Under the pieces are notes generated by a model. The model saw only the letters and a program-made list of their open reading frames with translations. It was not told the DNA's origin and searched no databases. Source: a virus. Taken from it: DNA of 64,000 bases. Of the stretch, positions 7,136 through 12,822 are shown in pieces; the first letter of the stretch is position 1, and each line of letters starts with the position of its first letter. The translations under genes were made by a program, and so were the position numbers. The stretch covers positions 1 to 64,000 of the IMG/VR virus record IMGVR_UViG_3300034122_001663; one strand, given 5' to 3'.

Positions 7136-7583
7136 CAGCAGTAGTACGGACGTTCTTCGGGGTACGCTTTGGCGTACTCGTTGGAGAAACTAACACACCA
7201 TTGGGGCCATCCAAGGTTGTCCTTCTTGTCACCAATGGTTTCGAGTGCGTACTCTTCGAGTTCGATTGCTTCGCGGATGGCTTGCTTCTTGGAGAAGACA
7301 CAGATTGTTTTGATGGGCCAACCTGATTCCCAATACCATCCTCCTTCTTCTGGTCCACCGTAATGCATGGTGCATTCGTGGAGTGTGATCGTAGTTGGTT
7401 CTTTGTCTTCAAGCTCGGTTGTCCAGTTGTAACTACTGATCCAACGACGAGCTGATTCTGTCTTGGCAAATGGATTTGCAGTAGGCATTTAATGAAATCT
7501 CCAATGAGTGTGACTGTGATTGATACCAGGACAATACCTAGTAGCACTGGGCTTTCATCCCAGATTTGTTTAGTGGTAGTCAT
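7104..7583 (-). CDS. Possible small membrane protein in an overlapping frame
   Basis: The first 40 residues (MTTTKQIWDESPVLLG, then IVLVSITVTLIGDFIKCLL) form a convincing single membrane helix, and the ATG overlaps the upstream gene's end. The remaining 110 residues are Ser/Lys/Thr-rich and overprint the 117-aa gene, so they may simply be an open shadow. I think the N-terminal part is real. Whether the whole frame is translated cannot be decided here. Confidence 0.35.
   Translation of the reverse strand: MTTTKQIWDESPVLLGIVLVSITVTLIGDFIKCLLQIHLPRQNQLVVGSVVTTGQPSLKTKNQLRSHSTNAPCITVDQKKEDGIGNQVGPSKQSVSSPRSKPSAKQSNSKSTHSKPLVTRRTTLDGPNGVLVSPTSTPKRTPKNVRTTADVKSTGPAQA
7135..7488 (-). CDS. Hypothetical protein, 117 aa
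   Basis: This protein begins MPTANPFAKTESARRWISSY and contains an aromatic Gly-rich stretch, GGPEEGGWYWESGWP. It also has a helical KKQAIREAIELEEYALETIG segment, the type seen in phage proteins that end in a conserved Trp/Tyr tail (here YPEERPYYC). No function is assigned. A second frame, 7104-7583, overlaps it completely. Confidence 0.65.
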   Translation of the reverse strand: MPTANPFAKTESARRWISSYNWTTELEDKEPTTITLHECTMHYGGPEEGGWYWESGWPIKTICVFSKKQAIREAIELEEYALETIGDKKDNLGWPQWCVSFSNEYAKAYPEERPYYC

Positions 7584-7773
7584 TGATTACATACCTCTCG
7601 TTGTAATGGTCACATGCGTAACGTTCTTCATTTGATATCTCATCATTGAAAACACCTGTCCAACCATCTTGTTCTGCTTCACGCATGGCTTCTTCCAATT
7701 CGTATGCACGATCAGCCATTGCGTCAAGGGCATCAGCATTGCGTTGTTCATCAATGAAGTCAGGGTCTCTCAT
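7570..7773 (-). CDS. Hypothetical acidic protein, 67 aa
   Basis: This protein starts MRDPDFIDEQRNADALDAMA and is a highly charged helix ending DHYNERYVINDYH. Its function is unknown. It lies in the leftward array just downstream of the type B leader at 7799-7827. Confidence 0.65.
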   Translation of the reverse strand: MRDPDFIDEQRNADALDAMADRAYELEEAMREAEQDGWTGVFNDEISNEERYACDHYNERYVINDYH

Positions 7774-7798
7774 CGTGTGAATTGCAGTGGTGTGTTGA

Positions 7799-7827
7799 GC
7801 AGTTTAAGGACACCGAAGGTGGTAACA
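7799..7827 (-). promoter_or_regulatory. Type B-like leader, copy 3
   Basis: On the minus strand it reads GTGTTACC, a CACC-TTC-GGTG hairpin, then CCTTAAACTGCT. The TTAAACTGCT tail and the GTGTTACCAC head match the two type B copies at 3601 and 4531, while the hairpin itself is different. It precedes the ATG at 7773. Confidence 0.5.
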
Positions 7828-7918
7828 CAATGCATTCCATTGAAAACAAAGGAACACATTGTGTCGCTACACTTCGTGTACTCAGGTCCATTCGTAGTAC
7901 AAATATACTATTGCGGTG

Positions 7919-8371
7919 TTAGATACTTACGTTCCTCCAAGCAAGTCCTTTGTGGATGTTGGAGATCGTGTGGCAACTGACGTTGAACTTAGCGGCAATT
8001 GCTTCGTAAGCTTGTTGCCTAGAACCAAATGCTTTCATGAACCGTTCATCCGTCAGTATCAGTTTGATTTGACGTACCTGCTGTGGTGTCAACTTACAGT
8101 TGCCAACGGGAGAGTGCTTACCTTTCAAAGAAAGATAAGATGTTTCCAACTGCACTGCAGTGGAATGCTGGGTCTCCTTAACAGCCATTACCTTTGGTGC
8201 TGGCGGCTGAAGCGGGGGTCTGGGGGTTGTATCAAGCCCTGCAGTTTTAATGGGGAATCCAAGAGTCACTGATGTTCCGTCTTTGACAACGGAGATGGTG
8301 ACCTTGCCTTCCCTTGTAATCACACTGACGTGATCAGGGGCTTGAACGTCAAGTTGGCTGAGTGCTTCCAT
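7919..8371 (-). CDS. Putative HTH DNA-binding protein, 150 aa
   Basis: The C-terminal half has a helix-turn-helix layout: KLTPQQVRQIKLILTDERFM, then RQQAYEAIAAKFNVSCHTIS and NIHKGLAWRNV. This matches the 'LTP-x-x-V...A-x-x-F-x-V-S-x-x-T-I-x-x-I' pattern of phage regulators. The N-terminal 60 residues form a short beta domain (SVITREGKVTISVVKDGTSV) and a Pro-rich linker. It may control transcription of the early array. The start is preceded by CCAACTCAAACC. Confidence 0.7.
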   Translation of the reverse strand: MEALSQLDVQAPDHVSVITREGKVTISVVKDGTSVTLGFPIKTAGLDTTPRPPLQPPAPKVMAVKETQHSTAVQLETSYLSLKGKHSPVGNCKLTPQQVRQIKLILTDERFMKAFGSRQQAYEAIAAKFNVSCHTISNIHKGLAWRNVSI

Positions 8372-8398
8372 GGTTTGAGTTGGTTGCTTGCATAGAGT

Positions 8399-8430
8399 AC
8401 CTGGTACCTATCACATGACAAGTACCAGGT
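8399..8430 (-). promoter_or_regulatory. Leader hairpin upstream of the HTH gene
   Basis: A perfect 9-bp stem ACCTGGTAC / GTACCAGGT encloses a 14-nt loop, 28 bases before the ATG at 8371. It occupies the same position as the other leader hairpins in this arm but shows no clear sequence match to them. Confidence 0.5.
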
Positions 8431-8457
8431 GTGGTGTGGTCTGTTCTGTTGACGCTA

Positions 8458-8682
8458 TCAGAGGGGCAGGAAATCCGTACCGCTGAGAAGCTGGTTGATT
8501 GCCACGCAATCTTCAGCGATCTTATCTTTGGTACTGCCTTCCCAGTCGTCTGTTTGTTCTTCTACCACCTCTGCGCCAAGGTCTTCGAGCTGGTCGGAAA
8601 ACTTACTCCAGCTTGGAGCTTCGCCCCAAACGTGGGCATAGCGACCGCTGCGATCAACGATCAGTGCGATGTGTATAGCCAT
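8458..8682 (-). CDS. Hypothetical protein, 74 aa
   Basis: This begins MAIHIALIVDRSGRYAHVWG, a beta strand and turn, followed by an acidic helix (FSDQLEDLGAEVVEEQTDDW). No family is recognised. The start lies inside the end of the upstream membrane protein gene, with a 29-base overlap. Confidence 0.6.
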   Translation of the reverse strand: MAIHIALIVDRSGRYAHVWGEAPSWSKFSDQLEDLGAEVVEEQTDDWEGSTKDKIAEDCVAINQLLSGTDFLPL

Positions 8683-8860
8683 GTTGTGTGGTGGTGTTGG
8701 GTGAGGTAATGTCGATGCCAAGTACGGCACCGACAGTGAGTGCAGAGATGATCATGGCAAAGGCTGCCACAATGATTGATCCACGGCGTGTCTCATGAGA
8801 CGCACCGTAAGAATCAACGTGGACAAATCGGCCTTTGCCGAGAGAGATAATTTGCTTCAT
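8654..8860 (-). CDS. Small membrane protein, 68 aa
   Basis: The segment GSIIVAAFAMIISALTVGAV around residues 27-46 is a clear membrane helix, preceded by positively charged HETRR. I start it at MKQIISLGKGRFVHVDS (8860), two bases from the stop of the upstream gene. Its role is unknown. Confidence 0.6.
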   Translation of the reverse strand: MKQIISLGKGRFVHVDSYGASHETRRGSIIVAAFAMIISALTVGAVLGIDITSPNTTTQHGYTHRTDR

Positions 8861-8861
8861 G

Positions 8862-9119
8862 TCAGTTAGTTGCAAGGATGTACCGAATACATACGTATTC
8901 AGGAAGGATGAAACCTTCCGGCACTTCGTCATGCCATACTCCTTTGATTTCAATGTCTATACATCCGTTGTTGTGTACGAGACGACTGGCTCTAATGCCG
9001 TTCGTACACCAAACGAGGTAAACAACATTGGTGTCAAACGACAGATAATAATCTGTCGGACGGATGTCAAACTCTTCCAGTGCATCCTGGATTTCTTGGT
9101 TGTCAATAGTAATTGGCAT
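8862..9119 (-). CDS. Hypothetical protein, 85 aa
   Basis: This starts MPITIDNQEIQDALEEFDIR. Alternating hydrophobic strands (YYLSFDTNVVYLVW, IDIEIKGVW) suggest a small beta-rich fold. An extension to 9167 would run through the type A hairpin and is rejected. The function is unknown. Confidence 0.65.
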   Translation of the reverse strand: MPITIDNQEIQDALEEFDIRPTDYYLSFDTNVVYLVWCTNGIRASRLVHNNGCIDIEIKGVWHDEVPEGFILPEYVCIRYILATN

Positions 9120-9146
9120 GTGATTAAGATGTTGGGCAAATGTTGA

Positions 9147-9193
9147 GCAGGATGTTGAGTCCTGCAAGAAAAGCCCTGGTAACCCAAGGCCCT
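9147..9193 (-). promoter_or_regulatory. Type A two-hairpin leader, copy 1
   Basis: On the minus strand a Pro-distal hairpin rich in GGG/CCC is followed by CTTTTCTT and then GCAGGA-CTCAACA-TCCTGC (9147-9165). The identical CAGGA-CTCAACA-TCCTG hairpin recurs at 9618-9636, and an equivalent one lies at 9955-9974. Each leader directly follows a gene whose stop is next to GACTYYTG. Confidence 0.55.
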
Positions 9194-9214
9194 TGATGCA
9201 GGAGTCAGCAGGAG

Positions 9215-9595
9215 TCAGAACGCAATCTCTTCAAGAGTTGGTTCGATAGTTGGTGCCACAACCTCAGGTTTAGGCCTGGGTGCAGCACCGATAATAGCCC
9301 TCACTCGAGTGAGTGCAAGCTCAGGGTACTTGAGTTGATGCATCAGTCCATCCTTCAGGTAGTGCGTACGAATGCTGCTAATGCGCACGTCGTACTGACT
9401 GAGGATGAGCTGGTGTCCAACAACGAGTGTGCCATTGTTGTATGCAGTCAACAACCCGTTGGAATTGTTGAACCGGACTCTGCAAGCACCGTCGTACATG
9501 TCGTTAACTGCCATGGTGATCGCAAGGAACTCGCGACCCTCGTGCAGAACTTTCTCCATGTAAGTGATGTTGCCAATGATGGTGTTGCTCAGCAT
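9215..9595 (-). CDS. Possible single-strand DNA-binding (OB-fold) protein, 126 aa
   Basis: The N-terminus (NTIIGNITYMEKVLHEGREF, then LAITMAVND) and following strands resemble the start of SSB-type OB folds. After a Pro-rich linker the protein ends in an acidic, aromatic tip (EPTLEEIAF), reminiscent of the SSB C-terminal peptide. This is inferred from layout; the key aromatic DNA contacts cannot be confirmed by eye. The start is preceded by TGTCAATTCAATTCC. Confidence 0.5.
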   Translation of the reverse strand: MLSNTIIGNITYMEKVLHEGREFLAITMAVNDMYDGACRVRFNNSNGLLTAYNNGTLVVGHQLILSQYDVRISSIRTHYLKDGLMHQLKYPELALTRVRAIIGAAPRPKPEVVAPTIEPTLEEIAF

Positions 9596-9617
9596 GGAAT
9601 TGAATTGACAATGGGAT

Positions 9618-9667
9618 ACAGGATGTTGAGTCCTGTAGAAAACCTACCGCCGATACGAATTCGTATC
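9618..9667 (-). promoter_or_regulatory. Type A two-hairpin leader, copy 2
   Basis: It contains a perfect 16-bp palindrome, GATACGAATTCGTATC (9652-9667), inside a longer stem AACCT / AGGTT, followed by TTTTC and the hairpin ACAGGA-CTCAACA-TCCTGT (9618-9636). The second hairpin has exactly the same core and loop as copy 1. Confidence 0.6.
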
Positions 9668-9689
9668 AACGGAAGGTTAAGTACAGAAG

Positions 9690-9929
9690 TCAGTCTGCGT
9701 TTTGGCGTTCCCAACGTAGCAAATCTCGGTTGAGATTCACCTGGCGTTGGAGTACCACGCAGAATGGTATGACGTCTTCAAATTGACAGGCATGATCCTG
9801 CCATTTGAAAAAGATTTCGAGTGCAGCTTGACGCTGCTGCTCAAGATCTTGGTCAATGACAGGTGCATCTCTCCTGGCAAGCAGGCGAGCGTCCTGCGTG
9901 AGTAAATGTTCAACAGCTTTAGGAGTCAT
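9690..9929 (-). CDS. Hypothetical protein, 79 aa
   Basis: This starts MTPKAVEHLLTQDARLLARR and is helical, with a central WQDHACQFEDVIPFC segment. No family is recognised. It stands between type A leaders 2 and 3. Confidence 0.65.
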   Translation of the reverse strand: MTPKAVEHLLTQDARLLARRDAPVIDQDLEQQRQAALEIFFKWQDHACQFEDVIPFCVVLQRQVNLNRDLLRWERQNAD

Positions 9930-9954
9930 GTGAATCCAAGTGGTGTGAATTGAA

Positions 9955-9994
9955 TGCAGACAATGAGGTCTGCAGAAAAGGGCCGTAACCCCTT
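9955..9994 (-). promoter_or_regulatory. Type A two-hairpin leader, copy 3
   Basis: This is composed of AAGGG / CCCTT around GTTACGG (9978-9994), then TTTTC and TGCAGAC / GTCTGCA with loop CTCATT (9955-9974). The stem sequence differs from copies 1 and 2, but the order hairpin, TTTTC, hairpin is the same, which suggests structure rather than sequence is kept. Confidence 0.5.
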
Positions 9995-10011
9995 AGTGCA
10001 AACGTCAAAAG

Positions 10012-10146
10012 TCAGTCTTCTAACTTATTGATGTACACAAGTAGTTGATCGAAAATCTCAGAGAGATCTTCATCACCTGTAGTACGTACTAAGTCAGCCA
10101 TGTCGGTTGTTAAAGACATTAGCTGTGCAAGTTGATTGTTAGTCAT
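10012..10146 (-). CDS. Hypothetical protein, 44 aa
   Basis: This starts MTNNQLAQLMSLTTDMADLV and is a short acidic amphipathic helix. The ATG overlaps the stop of the upstream gene (ATGA at 10143-10146). No function is recognised. Confidence 0.6.
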   Translation of the reverse strand: MTNNQLAQLMSLTTDMADLVRTTGDEDLSEIFDQLLVYINKLED

Positions 10147-10331
10147 GCGTCAGCCTTAGGTGTGATAACGAATGCCATGTCGTTCGGCATCATGAGTGCC
10201 GCCGCACGGATACGATACTCGATCAGCTTGGCACCAACAATAGACATGTTAGGTGCCTTGGCATTCTCGATAGCTTTAGCAGAGAGCTTTAGAAGCTCAG
10301 CAGTGTTCTTACGCAGGTTGAGTGCAGTCAT
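10143..10331 (-). CDS. Hypothetical protein, 62 aa
   Basis: This starts MTALNLRKNTAELLKLSAKA and is an Ala-rich helical protein. The ATG follows CAACTCAACTCAAC, the longest example of the recurrent pre-start sequence. It is preceded by the T-arm-like leader L1. Confidence 0.65.
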   Translation of the reverse strand: MTALNLRKNTAELLKLSAKAIENAKAPNMSIVGAKLIEYRIRAAALMMPNDMAFVITPKADA

Positions 10332-10348
10332 GTTGAGTTGAGTTGTAA

Positions 10349-10395
10349 GCCACCTTCAGTGGGTGGCAATTGTTGAGTGGGGGATTTGATCCCCC
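10349..10395 (-). promoter_or_regulatory. T-arm-like two-hairpin leader L1
   Basis: On the minus strand GGGGG-ATCAAAT-CCCCC (10379-10395) is followed by ACTCAACAATT and then GCCACC-CACTGAA-GGTGGC (10349-10367). The first hairpin has the 5-bp stem and 7-nt loop of a tRNA T-arm, one change from the TTCRAAT consensus. No acceptor stem or D-arm exists around it. Confidence 0.6.
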
Positions 10396-10409
10396 GACAT
10401 CACGCCTGG

Positions 10410-10607
10410 TCAGATGACCATCTCAACATCGGACATCATCATCTCAGGAAGGATGAGAAGTCTGATGTCATGGGTACCCTGGACGCCATCATTCAACTCT
10501 GGTGAGTTGTAGATGTGGTCCAATTGTGCGGCATCTTCCAATGCATCGACGTACTCGTTGGCTGAGTACTGACGGTACTGTTTACCGTCAAGTGTGATGA
10601 AATACAT
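10410..10607 (-). CDS. Hypothetical protein, 65 aa
   Basis: The start MYFITLDGKQYRQYSANEYV lies one base after the stop of the upstream gene. A longer frame to 10679 would overlap that gene by 71 bases. The protein has a beta hairpin followed by an acidic helix and a Met-rich hydrophobic end. The function is unknown. Confidence 0.6.
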   Translation of the reverse strand: MYFITLDGKQYRQYSANEYVDALEDAAQLDHIYNSPELNDGVQGTHDIRLLILPEMMMSDVEMVI

Positions 10608-10608
10608 G

Positions 10609-10797
10609 TCAGTGAGTGGGATAGTTGTTAGCGGCGCACCAGTCCATATGGAGCTGATGTGCAGTCTTGGGCCAATCATGTGTCAAACACTGTTTGGCAG
10701 TTGCTTTATCCAACTGATGAATAATGATGGGGCTGATAGCACCCATGCTTACCATCCAGATGGATACGCTGATTACGATAAATTTAGTTGGGCTCAT
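10609..10797 (-). CDS. Hypothetical protein with N-terminal membrane segment, 62 aa
   Basis: Residues 5-27 (KFIVISVSIWMVSMGAISPI) form a probable membrane anchor or signal, followed by a soluble His/Lys/Cys-containing tail. The ATG is preceded by CTCAACTTAACGCAAC. The function is unknown. Confidence 0.6.
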   Translation of the reverse strand: MSPTKFIVISVSIWMVSMGAISPIIIHQLDKATAKQCLTHDWPKTAHQLHMDWCAANNYPTH

Positions 10798-10812
10798 GTT
10801 GCGTTAAGTTGA

Positions 10813-10860
10813 GCCACACTTAGTGTGTGGCAATAACTGGGCAGGGGTTTGCACCCTGCC
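10813..10860 (-). promoter_or_regulatory. T-arm-like two-hairpin leader L2
   Basis: After the upstream stop comes GATCCGTAAAAGCGGG, then GGCAGGG-TGCAAA-CCCCTGCC (10840-10860), CAGTTATT and GCCACAC-ACTA-AGTGTGGC (10813-10831). The CCG / CGG flank followed by a T-loop-like hairpin recalls the anticodon and T arms of a tRNA. It is shared with L4 and L6. Confidence 0.6.
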
Positions 10861-10875
10861 TCCCGCTTTTACGGA

Positions 10876-11178
10876 TCAATCGTTCTCGTATTCACTACAC
10901 GCTGTCCATATGCGTTCTTCTTCACATTGGCGCATGTACTTGATGATTCCTTTAATCTCATCAAGTGTTAAATGGCCGGTTGGATTGCGCATACCTGGAA
11001 ACCACACTTCATACGTGGGTTCTTGCCCTGGATTGTTAGACGCCATTAGTCCTGAACCTTGCGGTCCGGTAACAATGGATATCTCACCAACCAAAGCATC
11101 AACGTAAACCAGGTGATAACCACCAGGTACGTTGGTATGTTGTTTCCAACCTGTAGTCAGATCCATGGATAACTCCAT
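10876..11178 (-). CDS. Hypothetical protein, 100 aa
   Basis: The start MELSMDLTTGWKQHTNVPGG at 11178 follows the conserved leader L3. The open frame upstream to 11208 is the leader itself, read as PSAEIGTA. The body contains TYEVWFPGMRNPTGHLTLDE and a helical EIKGIIKYMRQCEEERIW end. No family is recognised. Confidence 0.65.
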   Translation of the reverse strand: MELSMDLTTGWKQHTNVPGGYHLVYVDALVGEISIVTGPQGSGLMASNNPGQEPTYEVWFPGMRNPTGHLTLDEIKGIIKYMRQCEEERIWTACSEYEND

Positions 11179-11181
11179 GTG

Positions 11182-11235
11182 TGCGGTGCCTATCTCCGCT
11201 GAAGGCAAGTGTTAAGTGGGGGGATTCGATCCCCC
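11182..11235 (-). promoter_or_regulatory. T-arm-like two-hairpin leader L3
   Basis: GATGCC then GGGGG-ATCGAAT-CCCCCC (11218-11235) is followed by CACTTAACACTTGCC and the conserved block CAGCGGAGATAGGCACCGCA (11183-11202). The latter can fold as GCCT / AGGC with an inner CTTC / GGAG-type pairing and is shared with L4 and L5. Confidence 0.6.
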
Positions 11236-11252
11236 GGCATCACGCCCGGTAC

Positions 11253-11408
11253 TTAACGTTCGGCAATCATCTGAACCAGAAGATTGATGTAGATTTCTGC
11301 ATATGTCATGTGCGGAAAATTATGTTGAATATGGCGCGTAATAATTGTTGCGTTGTCTAACTCTTGTTCAGTAAAATACTGACGGAGTTGCTGGTATGTA
11401 GTTGTCAT
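11253..11408 (-). CDS. Hypothetical protein, 51 aa
   Basis: The start MTTTYQQLRQYFTEQELDNA is chosen because the open frame further upstream lies in leader L4. The protein is a short helical hairpin. The function is unknown. Confidence 0.6.
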   Translation of the reverse strand: MTTTYQQLRQYFTEQELDNATIITRHIQHNFPHMTYAEIYINLLVQMIAER

Positions 11409-11424
11409 GATGACGATAAAACAT

Positions 11425-11476
11425 GCGGTACCCATCTCCGCTGGGGGTAATAACTGTGGGAGGGTTTGCACCTCCC
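11425..11476 (-). promoter_or_regulatory. T-arm-like two-hairpin leader L4
   Basis: GATCCGTTAAAGCGGG is followed by GGGAGG-TGCAAA-CCCTCCC (11458-11476), CAGTTATTACCCC and CAGCGGAGATGGGTACCGCA. It combines the hairpin subtype of L2/L6 with the CAGCGGAG block of L3/L5, which argues for modular exchange between leaders. Confidence 0.6.
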
Positions 11477-11492
11477 AACCCGCTTTAACGGA

Positions 11493-11693
11493 TCAGCTGC
11501 TGTACTTCAGATCCCACTCTTTTTGTGCCTGACGGCACTCAAAGCAAGGCTGTGAACCGCATGATCGCCACCTAATAGTGGAGCTGTTTGGTACTTGTGT
11601 TACGTGCCGAAGCACAGGTCGGCTGTACCTCCACCACCCCGGATTGCCGGGATGATCTTCCTGAAATTGAACAATAATTGCGCGCTTGGCCAC
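11493..11693 (-). CDS. Hypothetical protein with Cys cluster, 66 aa
   Basis: The GTG at 11693 is preceded by AGGAG at good spacing, so the upstream in-frame residues (PPAEIGTA) are leader. The protein begins (V/M)AKRAIIVQFQEDHPGNPG and ends with CGSQPCFECRQAQKEW, a possible small metal site with three Cys. The function is unknown. Confidence 0.6.
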   Translation of the reverse strand: MAKRAIIVQFQEDHPGNPGWWRYSRPVLRHVTQVPNSSTIRWRSCGSQPCFECRQAQKEWDLKYSS

Positions 11694-11708
11694 AGGAATC
11701 TCCTGTTG

Positions 11709-11763
11709 TGCGGTGCCTATCTCCGCTGGAGGCAATAACTAAGGGAGGAATCGAACCTCCCTT
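11709..11763 (-). promoter_or_regulatory. T-arm-like two-hairpin leader L5
   Basis: AAGGGAGG-TTCGATT-CCTCCCTT (11741-11763) carries an exact T-loop consensus (TTCRANY). It is followed by AGTTATTGCCTC and the CAGCGGAGATAGGCACCGCA block (11710-11729). It is the best tRNA mimic of the six. Confidence 0.65.
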
Positions 11764-11775
11764 GACCCACCAGGG

Positions 11776-11976
11776 TTAGCTAAAGGTGATCTTTCGACCG
11801 CTCGAAGTTGAGCGTCCGTAGTCACCAGTGATCAAGCTGTCAATATGCTTGTTTCTGCGTTGAACAGCAGCAGCAGCAGCATTGATCTGATGTTCGGCCA
11901 AACCTGCAGCCATCTCATGGTTGAACACAGTCCAACCAGCGCTTACAGCTTTGCCGAGTGAAGAGCGAAGTCCCAT
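11776..11976 (-). CDS. Hypothetical Ala-rich protein, 66 aa
   Basis: The start MGLRSSLGKAVSAGWTVFNH is supported by CAGAGGA just upstream. The central helix is Ala-rich (INAAAAAVQRRNKHIDSLIT), encoded partly by a CAGCAGCAGCAG run. The tail GRSTSSGRKITFS is basic. The function is unknown. Confidence 0.6.
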   Translation of the reverse strand: MGLRSSLGKAVSAGWTVFNHEMAAGLAEHQINAAAAAVQRRNKHIDSLITGDYGRSTSSGRKITFS

Positions 11977-11987
11977 GGTCCTCTGAA

Positions 11988-12035
11988 GCCACACTCAGTG
12001 TGTGGCAATAACTACCAGGGGGTTTGCACCCCTGG
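11988..12035 (-). promoter_or_regulatory. T-arm-like two-hairpin leader L6
   Basis: GATCCGTACAAGCGGG is followed by CCAGGGG-TGCAAA-CCCCCTGG (12015-12035), TAGTTATT and GCCACAC-ACTGA-GTGTGGC (11988-12006). It is the same subtype as L2, with compensating changes in the stems. Confidence 0.6.
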
Positions 12036-12050
12036 ACCCGCTTGTACGGA

Positions 12051-12356
12051 TCAGTAGTTTGGTTCAAGGGCGTTGGTGTAGCAGAGCCACTGTTTCAGTA
12101 CGTCCTGCCGTTTGCCTTGGACCTTGTATACAACTTCGTCATCCTCGATCCATTGACCGATGATGTACCAGTTGGTTCCAGGTTTCTGTGCCACCGTGGT
12201 AGCCCAGTCCAAAACGTCTGATTGGTTGTACATTGTCCAGGTCTGCCATCCTTTAGCCCTTGCTTCTTGTGCGGCTTTCTCTGCAAGCTTGTTGCAAGTG
12301 ACGCCGTGATATTCGCGACCCGACAAGCGGACGCGGCGAATCTCTTTGGTTAGCAT
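12051..12356 (-). CDS. Hypothetical protein, 101 aa; first gene of the leftward array
   Basis: The start MLTKEIRRVRLSGREYHGVT at 12356 follows AGGTCAACTCA; an upstream extension to 12431 has no start signal. The protein has a helix rich in Ala/Lys, then TNWYIIGQWIEDDEVVYKVQ, a beta hairpin. It is the most promoter-proximal gene of the early cluster. Its role is unknown. Confidence 0.65.
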   Translation of the reverse strand: MLTKEIRRVRLSGREYHGVTCNKLAEKAAQEARAKGWQTWTMYNQSDVLDWATTVAQKPGTNWYIIGQWIEDDEVVYKVQGKRQDVLKQWLCYTNALEPNY

Positions 12357-12822
12357 TGAGTTGACCTCAAGTTTGCAATGGAATGTCTGCGTTGTACGGA
12401 TGCGCAACCCCCGAAAACCCAGTATTGACAACAGTTCTTCCTGAAAACAGGAGGAGAGTGTAGCTAAGCATATCGCAGCGCGATACGGGATTATATCAGC
12501 TGAATGTCTTAGTTCTTACTGTTGGTTGAGGCTTGATAGGGACGACAGTATATATTTGCCCGCTCGTCGCACTAGCGAACGAAGTGAGCGGGTATAACAC
12601 TATCGTTATAACGTAGTTAGGGGATTATTGGTGCCACCGCACCCCCTCCTACTCTCACTGCCACCGCCGCCATTCTTTTTTTTCTCCCCGTGATCGCATT
12701 CGGGTGGGTGGGTGGAGAAGCGTCAGGAAAATCTAGTCCCTTTTTGGGGTCTATACGGCCCCTCTTTTAAGTAAAAGTGCGATTGTGTCATGTAAAACAA
12801 GGTTTATCCCAAATTTTTAGAC
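12357..12822. promoter_or_regulatory. Control region upstream of the early array, no convincing gene
   Basis: No supported coding frame is seen. On the minus strand there is a TATAAT (12490-12495) and a TATACT (12547-12552) without clear -35 partners. Inverted repeats are TCCTG-AAAA-CAGGA (12439-12452), TATCGC-AGC-GCGATA (12471-12485), CCCGCTC / GAGCGGG (12559-12592) and TATAAC / GTTATA (12593-12610). A pyrimidine-rich stretch follows at 12630-12690. GGGG / CCCC followed by TCTTTT near 12755-12780 could be a weak rightward terminator. Confidence 0.5.

Noticed and set aside
10349-12035. The six T-arm-like hairpins as real or degenerate tRNA genes.
   Set aside because: Only about 45-75 bases are available between genes and no D-arm, acceptor pairing or CCA is present. 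They are better treated as leader elements.
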